Source of the DNA: Haloarcula marina
GTDB taxonomy: Archaea; Halobacteriota; Halobacteria; Halobacteriales; Haloarculaceae
Direction of reading: 5' to 3'
DNA: 64,000 nt
Assembly: GCF_024218775.1 (NCBI RefSeq)
Contig: NZ_CP100404.1
Coordinates: 2,852,001 to 2,916,000, forward strand
The notes below the pieces were generated by a model that was not told the DNA's origin, did no database searches, and saw only the letters and a list, made by a program, of their open reading frames with translations. Below, piece after piece: positions 53,926-63,699 of the stretch. Numbering within the stretch: position 1 is the stretch's first letter; each line of letters opens with the position of its first letter. The translations under genes and the position numbers were made by a program.

Positions 53926-54027
53926 ACTCACTCGGCCGGTTTTCTCACTCCCGTCGGATTCGCGCACCCGCGGAGCGGTCGATTCGGCCCGTCGACTCGT
54001 AACTGACCCGAGAGCGCCGCGTCCCGC

Positions 54028-55815
54028 CTACCGCTCGTCGACGTGGCGCATCTGGACTGCGATGCCCCGCGTCGAGGAGCGCATCTCCGGACCGCTCATC
54101 TCCGCGCGGCCCACGCCGAAGGCGGCGTCGCCCCGCACGACCACCTCGTCGCCGACGCGGATGTCGTCGCTGGCGTCCGTGATACCGGGCGCGAGCACCG
54201 ACCCGTGGGGGACGAACGGTTCGATGTCGACTGTCTTGGTGGGCACGTCGCTCTCGACCCAGCGGCGCGCGCCCGCGTTGGTCAGCGAGAGGACACCGTA
54301 CTGCTGGGCGAGGGCGGCGAGTTGCTCGCCGTCGGCGTCGTCGGCCCGTAACTGCGGGTACCGACCCTGCGTGCCGATGTCCGGGAACATCTCGTCGCCC
54401 GCACCCGCCCCGAACTGGTAGTCGGCGATGGCGCGGATAGTGTTGTGCTCACGGGTGGACTTCCGGTAGGTGTCCCATCCCTCTAGTTCGGCGGCGAGAT
54501 TGCCCAGCGAATCGGCCGTCGTCGGGTGGTCGCGGACGGTGTAGGTGAAGTCCATATCGAGCGACTCGGCGACGTTCTCGCAGATGTCCCGGTAGCCCTC
54601 GCCGGGGACGTGGGCGATGACCTCGGGGTAGTCGGCGTCTTCGAGGTAGCGTTCGAGCACCCGTGAGACGAACTCGATTTCGTTGGCCGTCCACCGGCCG
54701 GTCACGACGGAGTCGTAGTGCTGGGCGGGGTAGGTGAGTTCGAGTTCCTGCGGGACGACGCCGATGGGCGAGGTCATCGAGACGACGTGGGCGCGCCACT
54801 GGATGGCGTCGTGGTACTGTTTGTGGCTCTGGGAGTCGCTGTAGGGTTTCCGAGCGGAGCAGGGGACGATGACCAGCGGCCGGTCGTCGAACCGGGGCAC
54901 GTAGCGCTCGGTGACGCGTTCGGCGAAGCGCTGAATCTCGACGCGGCGGATGGCGTCCTCACTCGCGGCGGCTATCTGCGCGCGGCGGATGAGCGGTGTG
55001 CGCTCCTCCATGTAGCCGTACTGCTGGTCGAGTCGGCGGAACGTCGCGGTGAGCCAGTTGTCCTGTCGGGCCTGCCCTTCGATGTAGTCGCGCAGGCGGC
55101 CGTCGCGGATGCGGCGGCGGACCCGTCGGAGTTCCGCCGCCAGCGCGTTGACGTTGTGTTCGACGCAGTCCTCCCGAGAGAACTCCTCGCGCGGGACCTG
55201 ACACGCCGGACACGAGCAGGGGAGTTCGTCCAAGTCTTCGAGGAAGTACGCCTCGTCGGTCGTCAGGTACCGACCCTCGGTGCCGCGAATCACGGCCCGG
55301 TGGGGGTCGACGAGGTCCACGCCCGCGTAGACGAGCGTCGCGACGTTCCGGGGCGTGGCGACGCCCGGCAGATACAGGGCGGTGTCGGCGGGGACGGCCG
55401 CCCGAACGGTCGTCACGGCGTCGACGAACGCGGCGGCGTGGCCGACGTACCCCGGCGCGCCCGCGAGGACGGTCACGTCGGCGGCGTGGTCGGTGGCGGT
55501 GTCCGGCGAGACGACGGCCCCGCTGGGAAAGTCCACGTCGGCGGGCGCGTCGGCGAACGCCTCGGCGACTTCGTCGGGCGTCCCCGCGGGAAGCCCGCGG
55601 TGGGGGAGAATCGTCACCGCCGAATCGTCCCCCGCAGGTGCCTCGCGCTCTCGGGGCCACAGACTCCCCGCGTCGTCGAGGAGACGATGCACGTCTCCGG
55701 GCGTATCGGCGTCCACGTCGTCGACAAGCGCCGGCGTCGTGACGGACTCGGCGAGGCGCAACTCGCCAAGTCGCGCGGCCCCGTCGCGCTCGTGGACCTC
55801 GAAATAGTCGGTCAT
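54028..55815 (-). CDS. arcS: Archaeosine synthase ArcS
   Basis: 595 residues. An N-terminal TGT-like half without full catalytic residues, a Cys/His zinc site (CSCPACQVPREEFSREDC), the ArcS core motif VIVPCSARKPYSDSQSHKQY (~325-345, the lysine-transfer site) and a C-terminal PUA domain (~525-595). It adds lysine to preQ0 at tRNA position 15; RaSEA then releases archaeosine. Confidence 0.93.
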   Translation of the reverse strand: MTDYFEVHERDGAARLGELRLAESVTTPALVDDVDADTPGDVHRLLDDAGSLWPREREAPAGDDSAVTILPHRGLPAGTPDEVAEAFADAPADVDFPSGAVVSPDTATDHAADVTVLAGAPGYVGHAAAFVDAVTTVRAAVPADTALYLPGVATPRNVATLVYAGVDLVDPHRAVIRGTEGRYLTTDEAYFLEDLDELPCSCPACQVPREEFSREDCVEHNVNALAAELRRVRRRIRDGRLRDYIEGQARQDNWLTATFRRLDQQYGYMEERTPLIRRAQIAAASEDAIRRVEIQRFAERVTERYVPRFDDRPLVIVPCSARKPYSDSQSHKQYHDAIQWRAHVVSMTSPIGVVPQELELTYPAQHYDSVVTGRWTANEIEFVSRVLERYLEDADYPEVIAHVPGEGYRDICENVAESLDMDFTYTVRDHPTTADSLGNLAAELEGWDTYRKSTREHNTIRAIADYQFGAGAGDEMFPDIGTQGRYPQLRADDADGEQLAALAQQYGVLSLTNAGARRWVESDVPTKTVDIEPFVPHGSVLAPGITDASDDIRVGDEVVVRGDAAFGVGRAEMSGPEMRSSTRGIAVQMRHVDER

Positions 55816-55901
55816 GCAGTAGCGTCGTCGGTGGGGAGTGAACTATCTTGCTCTTCGACCGAGACGGCCGGACTTTTCGGCGTCGAACCGCTACGACGCG
55901 T

Positions 55902-56150
55902 ATGGCCGGGTCGCGAACCCTGACGGCGCTGGTCGGTCTCGCGGTGAGCGTCGCCATCACCGTCGCGCTGTGGTGGTACTTCGACACCCTGCTCGTCTTC
56001 CTGTTTCTCCCGTTCGTCCCCATCCTCTTTCGGGGCTTTGGCGGCGACGACTCGCCGGTGGCACAGGAGTGTCCGCACTGTGGCTTCCAGTCGACCGTCG
56101 AGGCCTACGACTACTGCCCGCGAGACGGGAGCCGTCTCGAGCCGAAATAG
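55902..56150 (+). CDS. Membrane protein with C-terminal zinc ribbon
   Basis: 82 residues. Two helices (~8-25 and ~28-45) and a ribbon CPHCGF...YDYCPRDG (CxxC and a single CP knuckle). Divergent from arcS. Small membrane zinc proteins are frequent in haloarchaea; function unknown. Confidence 0.7.
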   Translation: MAGSRTLTALVGLAVSVAITVALWWYFDTLLVFLFLPFVPILFRGFGGDDSPVAQECPHCGFQSTVEAYDYCPRDGSRLEPK

Positions 56151-56198
56151 TTGCGACGAGGCGAAAAGCAATATCCCCCGCGGCCGAGTAATGTGGGT

Positions 56199-56570
56199 AT
56201 GACCAACGACCAAACGCTCGTCGAAGACATCATGACGACGCCGCTCGTGACGATACGGCCCGACGCCTCCATCGTCGAGGCGGCGGCGACAATGCGCGAT
56301 AAGGACATCAGCGCGCTGCTCGTGACCACCGCCCCGGCATCGATTATCACCAGCACGGACATCCTCGATGCCGTCGCGAAGGAGCAGAACACCGCCGAAC
56401 TGGTCGTCTCGGACCTGATGACCGAGTCCGTCGAAACCGTCCCGCCGGACCTCCCGCTGGGCGAGACGGCGGCGATGATGACCAACTTCGGCATCAACCA
56501 CCTCCCCGTGGTCGACGACGACTACGTCGGGATGGTCTCCTCCTCGGACATCACGAAGCAGTTACACTGA
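56199..56570 (+). CDS. CBS-domain-pair protein
   Basis: 123 residues forming two CBS modules (VEDIMTTPLVTIRPDASIVE and VSDLMTESVETVPPDLPLGE). CBS pairs bind adenine nucleotides. The second module ends HLPVVDDDYVGMVSSSDI. ATG 56199 is chosen. Overlaps the next gene's 3' end by nine bases on the opposite strand. Confidence 0.88.
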   Translation: MTNDQTLVEDIMTTPLVTIRPDASIVEAAATMRDKDISALLVTTAPASIITSTDILDAVAKEQNTAELVVSDLMTESVETVPPDLPLGETAAMMTNFGINHLPVVDDDYVGMVSSSDITKQLH

Positions 56571-57185
56571 CGGCGCCTGCCGGTCCGCGACGAGGACGCC
56601 GACCTGTTCGGACACCATCTCGACGGCCGTGACGGCGTACCCGGCGTCGGTAAAGGCGTCGACGAGGACGCCGACCGTCGCCGGGTCGTCGACTTCGGGG
56701 CTGTAGAAAGGGTCCTCGGGGTTCGGTTCGCCAAAGAACATCACGTCACCGAGGACGATGCGCCGGGGTTCCAGTCCGGCGAGGGCGTCGATGGCCTCGC
56801 GCTTCTCCTCGTCGCCCAGGTGATGCATCGCGAAGTTCGAGGTGACGACATCCACGTCGACGCCTTCGGGGACCTGCGGGTCGCGGAACCGTCCCTCGCC
56901 GACGGAGACGTTCTCGACGCCGCGCGCTCTGGCTTTCTCCCGCGCTTCGTCGAGCATCCCCTCGCTGATGTCCCGACCGATGACCTCGCGGGCGGCGTCG
57001 GCGACGCCGAAGGCGATAGCACCCGTCCCGGTTCCCACGTCGAGGACCACCTCGTCCTCGCGCGGGTCGGCGTGGGCGACGACGAAGTCCGCACAGGCCC
57101 GGTACTCCGGCGAGTCTTGGCTCTCGTCGTAGTCGGCGGCGTGGTCCGAAAATCGGTCGGCGTGTTCGTCGAGTGATTTCTTCAT
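56562..57185 (-). CDS. Class I SAM-dependent methyltransferase
   Basis: 207 residues. Motif I VVLDVGTGTGAIAFGVADAA, then GRDISEGMLDEAR and TSNFAMHHLGDEEK. Resembles UbiE/arsenite-type methyltransferases in layout; substrate unknown. ATG 57185 is chosen since the upstream extension is Pro-rich. Confidence 0.82.
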   Translation of the reverse strand: MKKSLDEHADRFSDHAADYDESQDSPEYRACADFVVAHADPREDEVVLDVGTGTGAIAFGVADAAREVIGRDISEGMLDEAREKARARGVENVSVGEGRFRDPQVPEGVDVDVVTSNFAMHHLGDEEKREAIDALAGLEPRRIVLGDVMFFGEPNPEDPFYSPEVDDPATVGVLVDAFTDAGYAVTAVEMVSEQVGVLVADRQAPSV

Positions 57186-57375
57186 ACCCGAGGTTACTGC
57201 CGGTGCGGTGAAAGGCACCACGGACTCGGACGGCATCACCGAGAATGGGGTGGGACGGAGGGCGAGGGGGAGAGACGGACGAGTCAGGGACGGGGTGAAG
57301 GGTGCGTGGGGAGGGGCCACGCGACGGCCGGGACGATACCGACCGCGCGTGTGGGAGCGTCAGCGGGACGAGACG

Positions 57376-57654
57376 CTAGTTACCGGGGGCGCCGCTCGCG
57401 GCCTCGCTCGCGCCGCGACCGTGGGCCGCCGCGTCGGCACCTTCGGCCGCCTCACCGCCGCCCGGTGTCAGGCCGCTAATCGTCTCGCCGAGTCCGTCCG
57501 TGGCCTCGCTGGCCCGCGACCCGACTTCGCCCAGGATGTCCCCGACGAAGTCGGGAACCTGTGCGGGCAGGTCTGCGGGCGGCCCGGCCTGCATGGCCGT
57601 CTGCGCCGCGTCGGTCGTGAGCGTTACCATCGTGACGGGGTCTGCTTCGAACAT
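57376..57654 (-). CDS. Small Ala/Gly-rich protein of unknown function
   Basis: 92 residues. A conserved-looking middle AGPPADLPAQVPDFVGDILG is followed by a low-complexity Ala/Gly/Glu tail. No membrane span. I have seen the PPxDLPxxVPDFV pattern as typical of small haloarchaeal proteins, but assign no role. Confidence 0.55.
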   Translation of the reverse strand: MFEADPVTMVTLTTDAAQTAMQAGPPADLPAQVPDFVGDILGEVGSRASEATDGLGETISGLTPGGGEAAEGADAAAHGRGASEAASGAPGN

Positions 57655-57834
57655 CGCATCTCGGCCTTCCGGCGAGAGGGATAAAGTGGGGGGCGGCGCT
57701 GAAGCCGATTTCGGGCCGATTTAACGCCGTTTAAGCCGGTTGAAAACCAACTAAATCGGGTTTCGAGGCCATCTACCCCGAGATGCCGGGACGAGCGCGA
57801 ATAGCCGCGTGCCGCCGCGCGCGAGGCCGACGGG

Positions 57835-59307
57835 CTACTCCCGCGCGTGCAGGTCCCGCAAGTCGACGGTCTCGGGAACCCGGTCGAGGGCCGACGCGGG
57901 CCAGTCGTCGTGGACCAGCGTGAACGCCACGTCGGGGTGACAGTCGACGAGGCGGGCCACGCCGTCGGCGGCCGCCTCGTAGGCGTCGCGGTGCAGTCGG
58001 TCCGGTACCTCGGCGGTGAGCGGGTACGTGTCGCCGAGTTCGCGCGGATACGGGCCGAAGGGCGGCCGGACGCCCCACGTCTCGTCGTAGCGGTCGTTGG
58101 ACCCGCCCTCGGTCAGCAAGACGGTGTCACCGGTAATCTCGAAGCGGTCGAGACGCGACTGGTGGCGCAGGATTTCGGGGCGGCGCGCGCTCTCGGCGGA
58201 GGTGTGGAAGAAGGCGTCCTTCGAGACGCGGTCGGTCCGTTCGAGTTGCTCGGCGTGGTCCAACAGCGCCCGGTAGCCGTCGGTCATCGCCGGGTGGCCC
58301 CGGGCGCGCACCTCGACCAGTTCGAGGAGGTTCCCGCCGCGGATGGCCTGCCTGACGCGGCGAATTTCGCCGTAGGTGACGTAGAGATTGTGCCGGGCCA
58401 GCAAGTCCTCGCGGGCGTCCTCGCCCATCGTGCGGAGTTCCGACGGCGTATGCTCGGTACAGACCGGACACTCACACGGGAAGTAGTCGAGGTCGTCGAG
58501 CAGTTCCGTCCCGCGGACGGTGAGATAGCGGTCGTCGCGGGCGTACAGCGCGTACGCGGCGGAGTCGAACAGGTCACACCCCAGCGCCGCCGCCATCGCG
58601 AACATCATCGGGTGGCCCGCGCCGAACAGGTGGACCGGCCCCGCCTCGCCGAGGCCGCGTTTACACGCGCTGACGACGTTTGCGAGGTCGGCGTAGCGGT
58701 ACTCGTTCATCAGGGGGACGACTGCGCCGAGGGGGAACACGTCCAGTCCCGTCGCCTTCGCGTGTGCCCCCGCCTGCTCGCGGAGGTCCGGATACGTCGA
58801 CCCCTGCACCGGCGCGGTGACCAGCATCTCGCCGGTGTCGACGCCCGCGGCGATTTCGAGGCGCTCCTGTGTGGTCGCGAGTTCGTCTTCTGCCTGCGAG
58901 CGGTCCACGTCCGGCGGTGTCGGGATGTCGACGGGCGTCCCGATGTCCGACCCGATGTCGTGCTGGAACTGCAGAATCTCCTCGGTGGTCACGGATATCT
59001 CGCCGTACTCGGCGAGTTGGAACGACCCCGAGTCGGTCATGATGGCCCCTTCGAAGTCCAGCAGGTCGTGCAGGCCCCGTTCGAGGGCTGGTTCGCGCAG
59101 GTCCTCTGAACCGTGGAGGATGTAGCTGTTCGTGATGAGTATCTCCGCGCCGAACTCGGATTCGAGCGCCGAGGGGTCGACCGTCTGGACGTGCGGGTTG
59201 ACCACCGGGAGGATGGTCGGCGTCTCGACGGTGACGCCGGCCCGGGGGACGTCCAGTTCGCCCAGTCGGCCCGCGGCGTCGTAGGCACGGACCTCGAAGT
59301 TCGTCAT
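57835..59307 (-). CDS. tgtA: tRNA-guanine(15) transglycosylase
   Basis: 490 residues. The Asp of [13 protein letters not shown] and the second Asp of [14 protein letters not shown] are the catalytic pair; zinc binding is seen in CECPVCTEH. It swaps guanine 15 of tRNA for preQ0, the first step before ArcS and RaSEA. This protein lacks the PUA domain that sits in ArcS, as in other haloarchaea. Confidence 0.93.
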   Translation of the reverse strand: MTNFEVRAYDAAGRLGELDVPRAGVTVETPTILPVVNPHVQTVDPSALESEFGAEILITNSYILHGSEDLREPALERGLHDLLDFEGAIMTDSGSFQLAEYGEISVTTEEILQFQHDIGSDIGTPVDIPTPPDVDRSQAEDELATTQERLEIAAGVDTGEMLVTAPVQGSTYPDLREQAGAHAKATGLDVFPLGAVVPLMNEYRYADLANVVSACKRGLGEAGPVHLFGAGHPMMFAMAAALGCDLFDSAAYALYARDDRYLTVRGTELLDDLDYFPCECPVCTEHTPSELRTMGEDAREDLLARHNLYVTYGEIRRVRQAIRGGNLLELVEVRARGHPAMTDGYRALLDHAEQLERTDRVSKDAFFHTSAESARRPEILRHQSRLDRFEITGDTVLLTEGGSNDRYDETWGVRPPFGPYPRELGDTYPLTAEVPDRLHRDAYEAAADGVARLVDCHPDVAFTLVHDDWPASALDRVPETVDLRDLHARE

Positions 59308-59352
59308 TGTCCGTGGTGGGCGGGGGGTGCGCCTAAGGGTTGTGTTCCGGGA

Positions 59353-59898
59353 CTAGCGCTCGAACAGCGCGTAGTACATGATGCCGACGACGGAGCGTCC
59401 GTCGCGGACCTCCCCCGACCGAACGTCCGCGAGGAGGTCGTCGAACGTCGTCGTCTCGACGCGGATGGACTCGTTGAAGTCCAGTTCCTGCGTCGCCGAC
59501 GGTTCACACCCCTCCGCGAGGAAGTAGTGGAACACCGAGTCGGCGTACCCGTTCGCGGGTTCCGCCGTGTAGAGATGCCGGACCTCCTCGGCCTCGTAGC
59601 CCGTCTCCTCGCGGAGTTCCCGGTCCACGGCGGCCGCCGGGTCGTCGTCCTCGGCCTCCATACTCCCGGCGGGCAGCCCCCGATTGACGCGCTTGACCGC
59701 CTGTCGCCACTCCTCGATGACGACCACCTCGCCGTCGGCGGTGACTGGCAGGACGACCACGCTGTCGCCCTCTCGCAGGAAGTCGAAATCCGTCTCCGTG
59801 CCGTCGGGCAGGCGCACGTCCTCGTGGACAACGTCGAACCCCGGACACGTGTAGGCGATTTCGGCGTCGAGCGTCTCCCAGTCGAGGTCCTCGGACAT
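59353..59898 (-). CDS. Nudix hydrolase
   Basis: 181 residues. A slightly altered Nudix box (LPAGSMEAEDDDPAAAVDRE followed by LREETGY) with Asp where the first Glu usually is. Layout suits ADP-ribose pyrophosphatases. Lies 45 bases downstream-side of tgtA. Confidence 0.8.
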   Translation of the reverse strand: MSEDLDWETLDAEIAYTCPGFDVVHEDVRLPDGTETDFDFLREGDSVVVLPVTADGEVVVIEEWRQAVKRVNRGLPAGSMEAEDDDPAAAVDRELREETGYEAEEVRHLYTAEPANGYADSVFHYFLAEGCEPSATQELDFNESIRVETTTFDDLLADVRSGEVRDGRSVVGIMYYALFER

Positions 59899-59982
59899 GG
59901 ACGGGAGTCTGAGACCGACCGACGTAGCGGTGACGATTCCACCACAAGATTGACCCGTCGAGGGGGCGGACTTGTTGACTCG

Positions 59983-60108
59983 ATGAGAGTATCCAGTATC
60001 GTCATACTGGCCGGTGCGGTCCTGTTCGTCCTCCCGGTTCCCGGCACGTTCGTCGCCGGTGCACTCGCGCTGTTGCTCGGTGCGGTCGCTCGGTGGCTGG
60101 GCGCGTAG
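59983..60108 (+). CDS. 41-residue single-span membrane peptide
   Basis: Nearly all hydrophobic (VILAGAVLFVLPVPGTFVAG and on), ending ARWLGA. Divergent from the Nudix gene with 84 bases between. The pattern LPVPGTFVAG recurs in haloarchaeal small membrane proteins. Function unknown. Confidence 0.55.
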   Translation: MRVSSIVILAGAVLFVLPVPGTFVAGALALLLGAVARWLGA

Positions 60109-60382
60109 CGCGTCTCGATACCGCCGCCGGAAGTCCGGACTCTCCGGACCCGACGGTTATACTGCCGTCACTCGCCGCTCTGTCGTGTCTCCGACAGCCC
60201 TGCGAGACGCGCTCGTAGAGCGCCTCCCCGAGTTCTGGTCCGGCCTCGGCCTGTCGCCGTGACAGACGCGTAAGCGGGCGACCGAATACTCACGACGACG
60301 CCGTGGCCCGGTGTCGCGTGCGGGTGTCTGGCCGTCCTCGCGGCGGCCGCGGCCTACCGTCGGTAACGCGGCAGACCCGCGC
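60109..60382. other. 274-base gap with possible gene remnants
   Basis: A GTG-started frame at 60186 (VSPTALRDALVERLPEFW) looks protein-like but ends at 60262. A hydrophobic frame near 60290-60366 (LAVLAAAAAY) has no start. They could be remains of one gene; neither is called. Confidence 0.3.
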
Positions 60383-62461
60383 TCACAGTTTCTCCGACGC
60401 GCGGGCCTGCTCGGTGCGCCGGGTGGCCTGTTCGAGGCGGTTGCGCGCCGCGTTCGAGAGCGGGTCGGGTAAGTCGTCGCTGGCCTCGCTCAGTCGCGTC
60501 GCGACGCGCTGGAGTCGCTCGGCGACCGCTTCGAGTTGCCGGTCGGCGTTCCCGCGGTCACCGGCCCGCGCTCGTTCGGACGCCCGAGTCGCGGCCTCAC
60601 CCACGGCTTCGAGCGCCTGTGCGAGGCCGCGGACGGAACTCGTTCGGCCGCCGTCATCATCGTCGCTGTCGTCGCTGTCGTCGACCGTCGCCGCGACTGC
60701 CGCTCGCGTCTCCTCGGCGATGTCCGCGAGGAACGTCGCCAGCGACGCCTTGCCCGTGTTCGGTTCGGCGATGCGGACCGACTCCTCCGCCGCCGGGTCC
60801 GGGTTCACCCGGAACGCCCCGACGGCGTCCTCTGCGTCCCGGACCTCCGTGGTGTAGGCTCCGCCCGAGTGGACGTACACCGCGTCCGGCCCCGACAGCG
60901 GCGCGTCGTACAGTCGCCCCGCGAAGTCGTCCTCGACGGCGAGGGCGGTCAGGTCGCTGTCGGCCTCTGCCGGGTCCAGTTCCAGTTTCCGGGCGTTCTC
61001 GCGGGCGACCAGCGGAATATCGCCGTCGACGCCCGCAACCGTCGGCCCGCCGTCGGCGCTGACCGACACCGTTTCGCTGTGCGGGGCGGTCCCCGCGCGG
61101 TTGACCGTCAGGCGATGCTCGCCGGCGGGCACGTCCTGTACCGCCGCGATGCCGCCGAACGTCGGCACCGCCTCGGGGTCGCTCTCCAGTAGCGTGACCG
61201 CTTCGACGGTCGATTGCTCGGTCGTCAGCCCCTCGTCTTCTGGCGCGTCGTCGGTCGTCACCGCTTCGGAGACGGTGGCGACGATAGTGTTGACCGCCGC
61301 GGCCTCGCCGATGGCGTCGTAGCGTTCGGCCAGCGCCGCCCGATGGTTCGGTTCGGTGATGTCCGCCGCCGGGTTCTGGTAGCGCGGTTGCCCCCACGGC
61401 GCGCCCGTCGTCGTGATGTGGCCCGCGATGGCGTCCTCGCCGAACTTCGGCACCGCGAACTCGAAACTCAACTGCGGGCCGGTGAAGTCGGTGATGGACT
61501 CGATTTCGGCCGTCGGGACGAGCGAGTACTGAATGTCGGCGTCGTCGCTCCCCTCCCGGTCCTCGTAGTCGAACACCAGTCCCGTCGTCCGTCCCGGCAG
61601 GTCCGACGGCGGCGACGTGAGCGAGTCGAACGACCGCACCGTCAGGTCGTCGCTGACGAGCGAGGACTGTTCGACCGACGGCAGGTCGGAGTGCTCGTAC
61701 AGCGGCGCACCCTCGTACTCCGGGACGACGTAGGGTAATCGCCCGCCCTCGTCCCGAGGCAGGCCGTACGCCAGCGGGATGGTCGCCACGTCCTCTATCG
61801 TCCGGATGGCGCTGTTGGTGATGTCCGCGAGGTCCGTGTCGGTCGGCAACCGCTGGAACCGGTCGGCCTGGTCGTTGATGGAGAGGGCACTGGAGTGCGA
61901 CCCGAGTTCCGAAAGGATGCGCGGCACGCGTTCGGGGTCCGGGTCCAGAAACTCGTTGTTGGGGACTTTCCGGGAGTGCGAACTGGCGACGTAGAGCTGT
62001 GGCTCCCCCGAGTCCGTATCCACGAAGACGTGCAGCACCTCCCAGTCGTGCCAGTGGAAGTTCGTCGTGAACTGGTCGAACGCCGAGTACAGCCAGTACT
62101 GGACGACGGCGAGCGGCGAGTCCGCGTACTCGACGACGTGGTAGAACACCGTCGGGTCCGGCGGCGTCTCGCCGGTGAATCGCTCGTGGTACCCGTCGAA
62201 GGCGTCGAATCCGTCGACGATTGTCTCGCCGTCGCGTTGACTGGTGTAAGGCCGCGGGTCCGTCGGGAACCACGGTTCGTTCTCGTCGAAGTACAGGGTG
62301 GGCGCGAACCGGGCGGCGAGTTCGCTCGCGCGGTCACCCTCGACTTCGGTGGCCGGGCCGTCCTCGCCGCCCTCGAAGAACGAACACCCGGCGAGCGAGG
62401 CTGCCGCGGCACCCGCGAGGGAGGCGAGGACGGTCCGGCGGTCGAGCGTCCGGTCCGTCAC
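60383..62461 (-). CDS. Large Vps62-like lipoprotein
   Basis: 692 residues. Signal RRTVLASLAGAAAASLAGC with lipobox. A Vps62/DUF946-like stretch covers ~45-190 (RFAPTLYFDENEPWFPTDPR; FNFHWHDWEVLHVF-type region with HWHDWE). The C-terminal ~130 residues are helical (EAVGEAATRASERARAGD). Probably extracellular; substrate unknown. Confidence 0.75.
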   Translation of the reverse strand: MTDRTLDRRTVLASLAGAAAASLAGCSFFEGGEDGPATEVEGDRASELAARFAPTLYFDENEPWFPTDPRPYTSQRDGETIVDGFDAFDGYHERFTGETPPDPTVFYHVVEYADSPLAVVQYWLYSAFDQFTTNFHWHDWEVLHVFVDTDSGEPQLYVASSHSRKVPNNEFLDPDPERVPRILSELGSHSSALSINDQADRFQRLPTDTDLADITNSAIRTIEDVATIPLAYGLPRDEGGRLPYVVPEYEGAPLYEHSDLPSVEQSSLVSDDLTVRSFDSLTSPPSDLPGRTTGLVFDYEDREGSDDADIQYSLVPTAEIESITDFTGPQLSFEFAVPKFGEDAIAGHITTTGAPWGQPRYQNPAADITEPNHRAALAERYDAIGEAAAVNTIVATVSEAVTTDDAPEDEGLTTEQSTVEAVTLLESDPEAVPTFGGIAAVQDVPAGEHRLTVNRAGTAPHSETVSVSADGGPTVAGVDGDIPLVARENARKLELDPAEADSDLTALAVEDDFAGRLYDAPLSGPDAVYVHSGGAYTTEVRDAEDAVGAFRVNPDPAAEESVRIAEPNTGKASLATFLADIAEETRAAVAATVDDSDDSDDDDGGRTSSVRGLAQALEAVGEAATRASERARAGDRGNADRQLEAVAERLQRVATRLSEASDDLPDPLSNAARNRLEQATRRTEQARASEKL

Positions 62462-62558
62462 CGTTCACCGCCCCCGACCCGTCGACGAGCCTGGTAGCGA
62501 CGCCACTGGTCCATAGCCCCGTCTGGGAAGCACGGGCAAAGTGTCTTCTGGGACCCGT

Positions 62559-62999
62559 TCACGAGGAGTGAGTGACGGCATCGGGAAGCCACGCTCGAAC
62601 CGGGCGGAACTCGACGTGTCGCCGGAGGAGGAACCACGGCGACACCAGCACCGCCCCGAGGGCGTTCGCGTACGCGTCACCGAGCGAGAAATACCGACTG
62701 GGGAGGAACGACTGGCCGAACTCGATACCGATGCCGTACAGCGCCACGCCCGCGAGCAAGAGGCCGACCCAGCGCAAGCGGCCGTCTCGGTCGGCAGTCG
62801 CGTACACCACCGTCGCGGCGAGCGTCGCGTAGGCAACGAAGTGCCGCCACTTGTCCAGCGGGAGTAATTCGGGCTTCGCCGTGTCGACTACGGTCTCAGG
62901 TGGTACAGTGAGAATAGATGCGTAGAAGATGAACGCACCGACGGCGGCGACGGCCCCCCAGCGGAGCCAGCGAGGCAAGAGCGGGAGACGAACTGACAT
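62559..62999 (-). CDS. VanZ-like membrane protein
   Basis: 146 residues, four helices. DKWRHFVAYATLAATVVYA carries the conserved Lys-x-x-His; LPSRYFSLGDAYANALGAVL is typical too. Paralogue of 52123-52512. Confidence 0.8.
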   Translation of the reverse strand: MSVRLPLLPRWLRWGAVAAVGAFIFYASILTVPPETVVDTAKPELLPLDKWRHFVAYATLAATVVYATADRDGRLRWVGLLLAGVALYGIGIEFGQSFLPSRYFSLGDAYANALGAVLVSPWFLLRRHVEFRPVRAWLPDAVTHSS

Positions 63000-63037
63000 G
63001 GGTGTTCGGTTGTCGAACCCTATATCTAAACCCTGCG

Positions 63038-63634
63038 CTAGTACGTCGTGAACCCCTCGGTGTCGAGGTAGTTGTGCGCGACGGTGATGGCGTGGTCGGC
63101 GTGGAGCGCCTTCGGCCCCAGCGAGACGCGTTCTTCGGCCGCCTCGGCGAGCAGAGACGCCTCGCGTTCAGTGAAGTCGTGGTGGTCCGAGAGGACGAAC
63201 ACCGGGTCCGTCGGCGTCTCGACGTCGACGACGGGGTCCCCGTCCTCGTGGAGTTGCACGACCGTCCCCTCGCGGGCGACGGCGTCGAGCGTCCCCTCGA
63301 ATCCGCGCCGGGTGAGCGAGACCCCCGGCGACGTTTCGACCGGGATGTGCCCGATGGCCTCCTCGCGCTCTTCGAGTGCGTTGCGGACGAGCGCCGCCGT
63401 CGACCGCTCGTCGGGATTCAGGCGGCGGAGGTCGCTTCCCTCGAAGGAGACCGTGTACTCGTCGGCGAGGACGAGGTGGGCGCGCACGTCCTCGCGGATG
63501 GCGTGACTCAGGAAGAACGCGCTGTTGACACAGCGACAGAGGACGTCTAAGCGACCGGCCGCCCCGGCGAGGTCGTCTAACGAGAAGTCGGGTGTCGTGG
63601 GTGCGTCGTGACCGACGACGACGAACTGGCGCAT
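63038..63634 (-). CDS. trmY: tRNA pseudouridine(54) N1-methyltransferase
   Basis: 198 residues of the SPOUT (trefoil-knot) family. [20 protein letters not shown] and [20 protein letters not shown] are TrmY marks. It makes m1-pseudouridine at tRNA position 54 in the T-loop, which replaces ribothymidine in many archaea. Confidence 0.9.
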   Translation of the reverse strand: MRQFVVVGHDAPTTPDFSLDDLAGAAGRLDVLCRCVNSAFFLSHAIREDVRAHLVLADEYTVSFEGSDLRRLNPDERSTAALVRNALEEREEAIGHIPVETSPGVSLTRRGFEGTLDAVAREGTVVQLHEDGDPVVDVETPTDPVFVLSDHHDFTEREASLLAEAAEERVSLGPKALHADHAITVAHNYLDTEGFTTY

Positions 63635-63699
63635 ATTCGGTGGTGACGACGGGGTGGGTTAGGTGTGTCGAGTCGAACCGGAAACAGACTGGGATCATC

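Noticed and set aside
57721-57780. TTTAA-rich run as a promoter
   Set aside because: It lies downstream of tgtA and upstream of the start of the 92-residue gene, both on the minus strand. It could serve the latter, but no clear TATA spacing on that strand was found.
60657-62273. Minus-strand open frame of 538 codons
   Set aside because: Overlaps the Vps62-like lipoprotein in another frame and is Arg/Gly-rich without domains.
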